Positions 27,112-35,512 of a stretch of 64,000 bases of DNA are shown piece by piece. The DNA lies in NCBI RefSeq assembly GCF_016342705.1, contig NZ_JAEINV010000003.1:62001-126000 (forward strand), in the 5' to 3' direction. This stretch comes from Lutibacter sp. Its GTDB lineage: Bacteria; Bacteroidota; Bacteroidia; Flavobacteriales; Flavobacteriaceae. The notes below the pieces were generated by a model. The model worked only from the letters and a program-made list of their open reading frames with translations, was not told the origin of the DNA and did not search any database. The translations under genes were made by a program, and so were the position numbers. The number at the start of each line of letters is the position of its first letter. Within the stretch, counting starts at the first letter, position 1.

Positions 27112-28368
27112 ATGAAAAAGATTATTATATCATTATTGCTATTATTAGTTGTATTAAAAACCGAAGCACAATTTTCGGTTTTTAGCGCTGTAGATAGTTT
27201 GTTGTTAAAAGGAAACTATCAAAACGCATTGGTTTTGTTAGAAAGGTCACAACCAAAAACCTTTGCAATTTTTGAAAAAACAGCTAGTATTTATCAATCC
27301 GTAGGCAATGAAAATAAAGCGTTAATATATTTAAATAAAGCCCTTGAATTAGAAAATAGTGAAACGGCAAAAGTAAAATTAGCACAATTGTATTTAGCCA
27401 TTGGATTAACTTCAAAAGCTATAGAAACGTATGAGGTTTTAATTGCAAAAGATACTTCTAATTTATTGGTTGCAAATAGTTTAGGAAAGTTGTATTTATC
27501 ACAAAATCAGCCAATAAGAGCTGAGAAATTGTTTCGGTTTTTACAAAGTAAAGATGCTGAAAACCCAAATTATCCATACCAAATAGGTGAGTGCTTAGAT
27601 AAGCAAAACAAGTTTAATGAAATGGGACAGAGTTATTTAGATGCCTATAAATTAGATACACTTCATTTAAAAAGTATTTTTGAATTGGTTAATTTTTTTA
27701 AAAAGTTACGTTTTAAAGATTCCACAACACTGTTTATTAATAAAGGGTTACAAATAGATTCTAATAACATTAATTTCAACCAGTTAAAAGCAAACGATTT
27801 ATATTATACCAAAGATTTTAAAAACACCTTAGTCTATTTAAAAAAATTAGACAGTTTAAATTATGTTTCAGTAAGTACGTATGAAATGGCTGGAATGTGT
27901 TATTATAATTTACAAGATTTTGATTTGGCTGAAAAATATTTTAAAAATGCCATAAAGTTAGATCCAAGTGATTATACTATTTATTACCGTTTAGCCACTT
28001 TGTATTATGATAAAAAGGATTTTGAAATGGCTAGATTTTACCTCATTCGATCTATTGGTACGGCAAAACCAGATTTAGATCGGCAATATTTTTTAATGGG
28101 AATTATGTTAAAAGAAGAGCATAATTTAAAAGAAGCTATTGATAATTTTGAGAAATCTTTTCAAAATAATTATAACAATTATAAAGCCTTGTTTGAATTG
28201 GCAACAACTTCTGATATGTATTATGAAGATAAAAAAATGGCTTTAAAAAGGTTTCAACAATATGTAAGTAGGTTTAAAGGAAACGATGAAAAAATGACCA
28301 TTTATGCTGAAGGAAGAATTCAAGAAATTAAAAAACAATACTTTCTTGAAGGTGAAATTGTTGACTAA
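27112..28368 (+). CDS. Exported tetratricopeptide-repeat protein
   Basis: A 418-residue protein with a signal peptide (MKKIIISLLLLLVVLKTEAQ). It has a long run of TPR-type helical pairs, for example FEKTASIYQSVGNENKALIYLNKALEL, YEMAGMCYYNLQDFDLAEKYFKNAIKLDP and YYRLATLYYDKKDFEMARFYLIRSI. TPR arrays bind proteins or peptides. It lies 13 bp after the BlaR1-like gene in the same operon, so it is probably a periplasmic partner of that sensor or of the lipoprotein that follows. Confidence 0.85.
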   Translation: MKKIIISLLLLLVVLKTEAQFSVFSAVDSLLLKGNYQNALVLLERSQPKTFAIFEKTASIYQSVGNENKALIYLNKALELENSETAKVKLAQLYLAIGLTSKAIETYEVLIAKDTSNLLVANSLGKLYLSQNQPIRAEKLFRFLQSKDAENPNYPYQIGECLDKQNKFNEMGQSYLDAYKLDTLHLKSIFELVNFFKKLRFKDSTTLFINKGLQIDSNNINFNQLKANDLYYTKDFKNTLVYLKKLDSLNYVSVSTYEMAGMCYYNLQDFDLAEKYFKNAIKLDPSDYTIYYRLATLYYDKKDFEMARFYLIRSIGTAKPDLDRQYFLMGIMLKEEHNLKEAIDNFEKSFQNNYNNYKALFELATTSDMYYEDKKMALKRFQQYVSRFKGNDEKMTIYAEGRIQEIKKQYFLEGEIVD

Positions 28369-28407
28369 CAGAAAATATTGTATTTTCACCCGGTGAATTA
28401 AAAAACC

Positions 28408-28884
28408 ATGTTGAAGCAATTTTTAAGTCTAGTATTTTTAATTATCGTATTAGTTTCTTGTTCCTATTTTGGTAATACATCCAAAAAGGATGGCATTATG
28501 CCAGTAGATACTATTGTGGATTTTAATACGGTGGATGCATTTCCATTATTTCCAAATTGTGAACATATTCCATCAAGAGAAAAGCAACAAATTTGTTTTC
28601 AGTTAGAAATGTCGCAACACATTTACGCGTCTATAAAAGAGCACCAGTTGAATGCTAAAGAAATTATAAATGATACTGTTTTAGTAAAATTAAAAGTTGA
28701 TAATTTTGGTAAAATTAGTTTGTCGGGCATAAAAATTTCAGAAAAAACAAAAACACTTCTCCCAAATTTTGATAGTATTGTTAAAGTTAGTTTACAAAAT
28801 TTACCCACATTGCAACCGGCAATAAAAAGAGATATGCCAGTTACTACAGAATTTACGTTACCAATAATTTTAAAACAATTTTAA
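28408..28884 (+). CDS. Small lipoprotein with a diverged TonB-C-like domain
   Basis: A 158-residue lipoprotein (lipid Cys18 in LVSCSYFG). Residues about 45-158 read AFPLFPNCEHIP...QQICFQLEMSQHI...VLVKLKVDNFGKISLSGIKI...TTEFTLPIILKQF. This follows the same order as the two repeats in the BlaR1-like protein: FPxC with a second Cys, then a KI/KVDxxGxI strand, then an LPI end. It is therefore a third, diverged copy. It is last in the operon and its stop is 4 bp from the stop of the convergent permease. Confidence 0.7.
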   Translation: MLKQFLSLVFLIIVLVSCSYFGNTSKKDGIMPVDTIVDFNTVDAFPLFPNCEHIPSREKQQICFQLEMSQHIYASIKEHQLNAKEIINDTVLVKLKVDNFGKISLSGIKISEKTKTLLPNFDSIVKVSLQNLPTLQPAIKRDMPVTTEFTLPIILKQF

Positions 28885-28888
28885 TTAT

Positions 28889-31123
28889 CTATTTAATTGA
28901 TTTAGAGGTTAATGTGTTAACAAAAAGAATATTTCCAATATTATCATAACCTTCAAATATTTCTAGGTTATTTTCAGATTTCATCATTCCTTCGTGGAAT
29001 CCTATAAGAGTTAAATCAGCATCTACGGAATTTTCATTAATCAAGTCTCTTCTACTTTTATCATCTTCAATTGGTAGCACACGAATATTATTTGCTGAAA
29101 TTGGTAAACGTCCAGAAGAAGTTAATTCAATTAAATTTTGTTCTTCTTGGGCAATATTTTCTTTTGCAAAAGTTGCAAATATTTTAATTTCTCCTTTTTT
29201 CCAATCTGGATGGCCTAAAATAATATAAGATAGTAAAATCATTAAATTGGCATTCTCATAATCCTGTTTGCTTATCCAAACATGAATATCTTTTTTATAA
29301 CCAAAACCTTTATCAGAAGAAGCTAAAATACATAAATCGTACTGAGCACTTTTTAAAACACTAAAGTTATCAATAATAGTAGTTAGCCAATCTTTTTTAC
29401 CTTTTTTATATTCAAAAAGCATCATGTTATTTGGCTGACCCGAAATCCCTGGTTGTTGAATTGCCTGAATAATTGCGGCGGTATTTGAAGGTGAAATTAA
29501 AGTTTCAACAAAAACATTATTTTTACTAGAAGACGCCGTTTTAATTAATTTTTCAAGTTTTATTTCAGCACTTTTTTTAGATTCTTTTGAAAAATAAGCT
29601 TGTTCAAAATGAATATAGGTTCCAAACCCATATCTATGAGATATCCATTTCATCATTTCCATAGCTCCATAACGTTCAAAACTATCTTTAGATAAACAAA
29701 TTACAGCCGGTCTCCAGGCTTCTTCAGTTTTTTCTTTTTCCGTTTTTTGAAGAAATACTTGCATTGTTCTACTAAATTGATGAATTACTCCTTGAAAAAT
29801 AGTAGCCATTCCTTTTTTATTTTCACTTTTTATGGTAATATAAAAGTAAATTCCAACCATTAAAGCAATTGCTGCAATAGCATAAGTTGTGTTAATTTTA
29901 AACATTAAAAACACACACATTACAGCTCCTAAAAGAGATAAATACCATTTAGATTTAAATGAAGGACGGTATGATGGGTCTGCAGCAAAATGTTGCATAA
30001 AAGAGATTAAACAAAGAGAACCATAAGTTACCATAAAGAACATAGAAATAATTTCAGCAACGGCATTTACATCACCCATTAAAACAAAAATAAGTGCAAT
30101 TCCACTTGTTAAAATAGTTGCATTTCTTGGCTCGTTATTTTTTGCAGTTCCTTTAGCCACAAAAGTATTTAACATTTTATTCGGAAATACATAATCTCCC
30201 CCAATAGCTTGTAAAGTACGTGGAGCAACCATAAACGAACCCAAAGCTGATGAAATAGTTGCAGCAGCCAAACCAATTGGGATAATTGGACCCCAAAGTG
30301 CAATTTTACTCATTATAAGCTGGTCATTAATTAAATCACTAGCACTAGCGGATGAGGTTAATTTTAAAGCTATAAATACATATATTATCATACCAATAAT
30401 AGTGGCAGATAATGTTCCCATTGGAATAGATTTTTTCGGATCTTTTAAATCTCCTGATAATCCTACGCCGGCTGTCATACCTGTAAATGCGGGGAAAATA
30501 ATAGCAAAAACATAAAAGAAACCATTTTCGGGAGTAGTTCCTTTAAATAATTGTGAACTTTCAAAAACATTTCCAAATTCAGTGGAACCAAAAAAGAATA
30601 ATACTAATGAAACGGCCAAAATAGCCACAACAACATATAATGCTTTCATTCCTAAATCTGCACCTTTAGTAACCATGAGCCAAATTAAAAGTAATAATGC
30701 AGGGATACTAAATAAACGATTGTCGTATAACTCGTAACCAAATTCAGATGCAACCCAAGGTTTTATGGCTTCAAAAGATTCGGCAAATGCAATAACATAA
30801 AAGGCTACGCTAATTGCTTGAGAAAGGTATAACGTAATACCAATAGCAGCACCAATATTAACTCCAAATGATCTAGAAATAATAAAATATTCGCCACCAC
30901 CTTCAACTTTTTGGTTGGTAGCAATTTCTGCTAAAGCCATTGCGGTTGGAATTGTTACCAAATGGCCAATTATTATAATAGCTAGTGTTCCCATAAAACC
31001 AACGGAACCAACAGCAAATCCAAATCGTAAGAACATTACGGCTCCTAAAATTGTTGAAATAGCTGTTAAAAAAACAGGAAGAGTGCCAAAATTTGCCTTA
31101 GCGGATACCAATGTTTTATTCAT
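28889..31123 (-). CDS. APC-superfamily permease, SLC12 (cation-chloride cotransporter)-like
   Basis: A 744-residue membrane protein. The N-terminal half has about 12 transmembrane segments with APC motifs (LPVFLTAISTILGAVMFLRFGFAVG, FPAFTGMTAGVGLSGDLKDPKKSIPMGT, ATISSALGSFMVAPRTLQAI). The C-terminal about 270 residues are soluble (WRPAVICLSKDSFERYGAMEMMKWIS, DLCILASSDKGFG), as in SLC12-like bacterial homologues. The transported ion or amino acid cannot be read from sequence. Monocistronic. Confidence 0.85.
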   Translation of the reverse strand: MNKTLVSAKANFGTLPVFLTAISTILGAVMFLRFGFAVGSVGFMGTLAIIIIGHLVTIPTAMALAEIATNQKVEGGGEYFIISRSFGVNIGAAIGITLYLSQAISVAFYVIAFAESFEAIKPWVASEFGYELYDNRLFSIPALLLLIWLMVTKGADLGMKALYVVVAILAVSLVLFFFGSTEFGNVFESSQLFKGTTPENGFFYVFAIIFPAFTGMTAGVGLSGDLKDPKKSIPMGTLSATIIGMIIYVFIALKLTSSASASDLINDQLIMSKIALWGPIIPIGLAAATISSALGSFMVAPRTLQAIGGDYVFPNKMLNTFVAKGTAKNNEPRNATILTSGIALIFVLMGDVNAVAEIISMFFMVTYGSLCLISFMQHFAADPSYRPSFKSKWYLSLLGAVMCVFLMFKINTTYAIAAIALMVGIYFYITIKSENKKGMATIFQGVIHQFSRTMQVFLQKTEKEKTEEAWRPAVICLSKDSFERYGAMEMMKWISHRYGFGTYIHFEQAYFSKESKKSAEIKLEKLIKTASSSKNNVFVETLISPSNTAAIIQAIQQPGISGQPNNMMLFEYKKGKKDWLTTIIDNFSVLKSAQYDLCILASSDKGFGYKKDIHVWISKQDYENANLMILLSYIILGHPDWKKGEIKIFATFAKENIAQEEQNLIELTSSGRLPISANNIRVLPIEDDKSRRDLINENSVDADLTLIGFHEGMMKSENNLEIFEGYDNIGNILFVNTLTSKSIK

Positions 31124-31304
31124 AATAAAAAATAAATACTAGTTAAATTTCATTTAAAGTAACTATAAAATTAGTCACTTTTTGTTGGATAAAAGTAAAC
31201 AAATAATGCTGTCAACAATTTAAATTTAAAATAAAATTAAGAATAAATGGATTTTTTTAATTTGATTTAAAATGGATTTACCTTAAATTTAGAATTTATG
31301 GCAT

Positions 31305-31312
31305 TATATTTG
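31305..31312 (+). promoter_or_regulatory. Putative promoter -7 box of the dikinase-hydrolase pair
   Basis: TATATTTG, 31 bp before the ATG at 31344. No clear -33 TTG at the usual spacing. Confidence 0.45.
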
Positions 31313-31343
31313 AAATTCAAACTATTATATCAATAACAATTAT

Positions 31344-34250
31344 ATGAAAAAACAAATACTTTTCAGTTTTTTAGCAAGTATTTTCTCAATAGTAATTTTT
31401 TCGCAAAATTTAAGTAATCAATATATTAAAGAACAAATAGCAGTATTTAAAAATGATGTAAGAGGTCCTTATAAAGATATACGATGGTTTTGTAAAGATG
31501 GAAGTGTGCGCCAACCAAAAGATCCTTGTCCACTAGAAATTGGACCTGGAGTACAACATGCGCGTTATAAAGATGTAGTTGAGAATATTGGTAAAAAAAA
31601 TCACGTTTTTTTAGGACAAATTTTGGCATATTCCACAAATCAAGAATTTTGGGATTCTCAAAATCACAATTCACGTATTAAACAATATCAATTAGATAAG
31701 TATTTACGAAGTGTAGATGATGGTTGGGTATTACAAAAAGCACAATATTATAGAGGAGCGGTTCAGGTTGAAGATGAAGAAGCTTGGGGAATTGATTTTT
31801 ATAAATGGTTATTAACAGGTGATACAAGTATTACTAAAAATTTCTTTTTAATTCGTCAATCATTAAAAGATATTCCACATAAAGGAGATGATAATGTAGC
31901 GCAATTAATGCGCAGCCAATCTAAAGTTTTATCAGATTTATTTCCTCAATTTATGGATTTACGTGTTAAAATTCACGGACAACCAGAATTTGTAGATATA
32001 GAAAAAGTAAAACAATTTAAAATAAAAAATGAAACAAAATTAACAGCTGCATTAAATCTAAAATTTGATGAGTTATTGGTAACTATGGCCAATTTTTACA
32101 AGCCAATTGATATTCAGGCGTTACCTAATAAAACCGGTTTGGTTAAAAATACACCCATTGGAAATTTCATTAAAGAATATGCTGTGAATATTAGTACAAC
32201 TGCTAATGCTTCAAAACTAGTTTCGGAATCTGCTTTGTTGTTGTTGGAATTAAGAAAAGCAGTTTTAGTTGAAAAACGAGCACAAGCCAGAGTTCAATTA
32301 CTAGATGCTTCTTTAAAATTGGAAGAAGTTGTTTTTAAAAACGCATCCCAATGGCAGCCAATAACTATAAAAGAATTATTAGATAAAACATATTATTTAG
32401 CAATGGCAACTGCTGGAGCTGGTTATATTGAATTATGGGAATGGAATGAAATTGAACCAATTTTAAAATCAAAAAGCGCAACTTCACTTACTTTAAATGA
32501 GTTAACCACTATTTTACAATCGGCAAGAAGTGTTGTAGAGTGGAGTTCATCTATGGTAAAAGCAAATTATGAAGATGTTGTGAATATTTACACTGGATTT
32601 GAACCAAAATCGTATGGTTTTATTGATGATAAAATTAGAAGTTCGGTGACGTTACATTTAGGTAAAACGGTGGGTGATTTAGGAGATTTTATTGCCACAG
32701 AATCTTCATTAACCAATAAAGTGTTTAATATTTCAAACCAAAGTTCTGTTCGTGGATTAAATCCAGGTTATGCTTTTGGAGAATTGGTAGTTATTGATGG
32801 TTTACCAGAAGGTGTTGAGGTTTCTTCAAAAAAAATTTATATTTTTCAAAAACCACCATCAGATTTAAAACCTGTAGGAGGAATTGCCACTGTTGCTGAA
32901 GGAAATTTAGTTTCGCACGTGCAATTATTGGCGCGTAATTTAGGAATTCCAAATGCGGCATTGTCGGATGATAATCTTCAAAATTTAAAAAAATTCAACG
33001 GTCAAAAAGTGTTTTACGCGGTTTCAAATAAAGGAAATGTTATTATGAAATTAGAAAAAGATATGACTGCTGAAGAGAAGGCATTGTTTTCAAAAACAGC
33101 ACGAAATGAAGCTAAAATTGCTGTTCCTGTTGAACAAATTCGTTTAGATGTGAATAGCATTTTAAATATGAGAAAAGTTGATGCGAAGGATTCAGGGAAA
33201 ATATGCGGACCGAAAGCAGCTAATTTGGGACAATTGAAAAAAATGTTTCCAGATAAAGTAGTGGAAGGCGTTGTAATTCCTTTTGGGATTTTTAAATCGC
33301 ATATGAATCAACCAATGCCAGGTCAAAATGTTTCCTATTGGAAATTTTTAACCAATATGTTTTTGGAAGCAGATAAACAGCGTTCTACTAATATTTCGGA
33401 AGCTGAAGTGGAAAAATTTCAATTAAAACAACTAGAAATTTTACGAGAAGCAATTAAAAAAATGCCGATTCAAGCAAGTTTTATTTCACAACTAGAAAGT
33501 GAATTTGTAGCGGTTTTAGGAAAAAAATTAGGTGAAGTTCCGGTGTTTTTAAGAAGTGATACCAATATGGAAGATTTAAAAGATTTTTCGGGAGCTGGTT
33601 TAAATTTAACCTTGTTTAATGTTGTTGCAAAAGATAAAATCTTACAAGGAATAAAGGATGTTTGGGCATCACCTTATACAGAACGTAGTTTTAAATGGCG
33701 TCAAAAATATTTATTGAATCCAGAAAATGTATTTCCTTCTATTTTGGTAATTCCGAGTGTTGATGTTGATTATTCTGGTGTTATGATTACAACGGGAATA
33801 AACTCTGGAAATTCAAAAGATTTAACCATTGCTTTTAGTAGAGGAGCAGGGGGTGCAGTTGACGGACAATCGGCAGAAGCTTATCAGTTAGGTGCTGATG
33901 GAACAACCAAATTAATTGCACCGGCAAGAGAATCGGATTACAATAGTTTGCCAACTACCGGCGGAACAGCTAAAAAATCTGCAACATTTGAAAGTTCTAT
34001 TCTAAATCAACAGAATATAAAAGAAATTAGAGAATTAGCAGACAATGTGCGACAAAAAATGGCCAAAGAAGTAAATGCAGAATACAAAGGTGCGTATGAT
34101 GTGGAGCTCGGATTTAAAAATAATAAATTATGGTTGTTTCAAATTAGACCATTTGTAGAAAATAAAAAGGCATTAAGTTCTGGATATTTAGAATCCATTA
34201 CACCAAAAATTGATAAAAACAAGGAAGTAATACTTTCTAAAAAATTATAA
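31344..34250 (+). CDS. Apparently exported phosphohistidine/ATP-grasp dikinase (glucan water dikinase-like)
   Basis: A 968-residue protein with a clear signal peptide (MKKQILFSFLASIFSIVIFSQ). Residues about 25-460 are an unrecognised, mostly helical domain with a conserved-looking start (WFCKDGSVRQPKDPCPLEIGPG). A swivelling phosphohistidine domain follows (about 475-570), with the presumed catalytic His525 in VSHVQLLARN. That context resembles the plant glucan water dikinase motif (LSHVSVRARN) more than PEP synthase (SHAAIVAR). The C-terminal ATP-grasp domain (about 620-950) has GPKAANLGQLKKMFP and VFLRSDTNMEDLKDFSGAGL (Arg737) and ends VELGFKNNKLWLFQIRPF. The order His domain then ATP-grasp is that of glucan dikinases. 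An exported ATP-user is odd; a translocase-like protein is encoded nearby. The next gene starts 1 bp downstream. Confidence 0.75.
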   Translation: MKKQILFSFLASIFSIVIFSQNLSNQYIKEQIAVFKNDVRGPYKDIRWFCKDGSVRQPKDPCPLEIGPGVQHARYKDVVENIGKKNHVFLGQILAYSTNQEFWDSQNHNSRIKQYQLDKYLRSVDDGWVLQKAQYYRGAVQVEDEEAWGIDFYKWLLTGDTSITKNFFLIRQSLKDIPHKGDDNVAQLMRSQSKVLSDLFPQFMDLRVKIHGQPEFVDIEKVKQFKIKNETKLTAALNLKFDELLVTMANFYKPIDIQALPNKTGLVKNTPIGNFIKEYAVNISTTANASKLVSESALLLLELRKAVLVEKRAQARVQLLDASLKLEEVVFKNASQWQPITIKELLDKTYYLAMATAGAGYIELWEWNEIEPILKSKSATSLTLNELTTILQSARSVVEWSSSMVKANYEDVVNIYTGFEPKSYGFIDDKIRSSVTLHLGKTVGDLGDFIATESSLTNKVFNISNQSSVRGLNPGYAFGELVVIDGLPEGVEVSSKKIYIFQKPPSDLKPVGGIATVAEGNLVSHVQLLARNLGIPNAALSDDNLQNLKKFNGQKVFYAVSNKGNVIMKLEKDMTAEEKALFSKTARNEAKIAVPVEQIRLDVNSILNMRKVDAKDSGKICGPKAANLGQLKKMFPDKVVEGVVIPFGIFKSHMNQPMPGQNVSYWKFLTNMFLEADKQRSTNISEAEVEKFQLKQLEILREAIKKMPIQASFISQLESEFVAVLGKKLGEVPVFLRSDTNMEDLKDFSGAGLNLTLFNVVAKDKILQGIKDVWASPYTERSFKWRQKYLLNPENVFPSILVIPSVDVDYSGVMITTGINSGNSKDLTIAFSRGAGGAVDGQSAEAYQLGADGTTKLIAPARESDYNSLPTTGGTAKKSATFESSILNQQNIKEIRELADNVRQKMAKEVNAEYKGAYDVELGFKNNKLWLFQIRPFVENKKALSSGYLESITPKIDKNKEVILSKKL

Positions 34251-34251
34251 A

Positions 34252-35511
34252 ATGAAGCATTATTTAAAAATAGCAGTTGTTGCAATATTAAGTTGGACGT
34301 TTGTTGGAATGAATCCGTATCCAATAGATGGATATTCAAGAACAGGAATAAAACGACTATTGAGATTAGAACGCATAAAGAGTGGTGTAATAAAAGAGAA
34401 TTTAAATTTACCTTCTGGTGCATTAAAATCTTACAATGAAATTGCATTAAGTTTAACTTCAAAAAAGAAAGATAGTACAGCTCAGTTTTTAGTTAAAGAT
34501 GAAAAATTTAACAAGGAAATTAATGGTTTATTTTATGGGTTGGATAAAAGTTATTCGTTGTCTGTTTTAGATATTTCTGATGTTAATAATATTAGATATG
34601 CTGCCAGAAATGAATCGGCAGGATATCAGCCTGGAAGTGTTGGGAAATTAGCGGTTTTAACAGGTTTATTTACACAATTAGCAAAAATATATCCAGATTC
34701 TTTTGAAAAAAGAATTGAATTATTAAGAACAAAATCAGTAAAAGCAGGACAATGGGGAATGACAGATGAACATACAGTTCCAATTTTTAATATTGAAACA
34801 AATAAATTGGTAAAACGAACAGTAATTCCTAGTGATGTTTTTTCATTGTTTGAATGGGCAGACCATATGATGTCTGTCAGTAATAATGGAGCCGCGAGTA
34901 TTGTTTGGAGAGAAACGTTATTGATGGCTTCTTTTGGCAAAGATTACCCATCTTTAACACAAGAAGGAGCAGATGCTTATTTTAAAAATACACCGAAAAA
35001 AGAATTGACAGATTTAGGAAATGATGTAGTGAATTTACCTTTAAGAAAATTGGGAATTACATTTGAAGAATGGCGTTTGGGAACTTTTTTTACAAGAGGT
35101 GCTAATAATTATATAGGCAGTAAAGATGGAAGTATTGGTAGTCCAATTGGTTTAATGAAGTTTTTAGTGCAATTAGAGCAAGGTAAAGTGGTTGACGAAA
35201 AATCTAGTTTAGAAATGAAAAGATTAATGTATATGACAGATAGAAGAATACGTTATGCACAAGCAACTGCATTAAAAGATGCTGCAGTTTATTTTAAATC
35301 TGGAAGTTTATATAAATGCGATAGAAGTAAAGGTGAAGTTTGTGGAAAATATATGGGGAATGTTCAAAATTTCATGAATTCAGTGGCGATTGTTGAACAT
35401 CCCAATGGTAAAATATATATGGTTGCATTAATGACCAATGTTTTGCGTAAAAACTCAGCAAGTGATCATATGTATTTAGCAGGAAGTATAGATAAGTTAA
35501 TTAATAAATAA
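34252..35511 (+). CDS. Exported serine hydrolase of the penicillin-recognising fold
   Basis: A 419-residue protein with an N-terminal hydrophobic signal. It has all three motifs of SxxK enzymes: Ser129-Val-Gly-Lys132 (QPGSVGKLAV), Ser210-Asn-Asn212 (MSVSNNGAAS) and Lys349-Ser-Gly351 (YFKSGSLYKC). The N-terminal segment before the fold includes PIDGYSRTGIKRLLRLERI. It could be a beta-lactamase-like hydrolase, a DD-peptidase or an esterase; the motifs do not decide. It is cotranscribed with the dikinase (1-bp gap) and its stop is 1 bp from the stop of the convergent translocase. Confidence 0.75.
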   Translation: MKHYLKIAVVAILSWTFVGMNPYPIDGYSRTGIKRLLRLERIKSGVIKENLNLPSGALKSYNEIALSLTSKKKDSTAQFLVKDEKFNKEINGLFYGLDKSYSLSVLDISDVNNIRYAARNESAGYQPGSVGKLAVLTGLFTQLAKIYPDSFEKRIELLRTKSVKAGQWGMTDEHTVPIFNIETNKLVKRTVIPSDVFSLFEWADHMMSVSNNGAASIVWRETLLMASFGKDYPSLTQEGADAYFKNTPKKELTDLGNDVVNLPLRKLGITFEEWRLGTFFTRGANNYIGSKDGSIGSPIGLMKFLVQLEQGKVVDEKSSLEMKRLMYMTDRRIRYAQATALKDAAVYFKSGSLYKCDRSKGEVCGKYMGNVQNFMNSVAIVEHPNGKIYMVALMTNVLRKNSASDHMYLAGSIDKLINK

Positions 35512-35512
35512 G

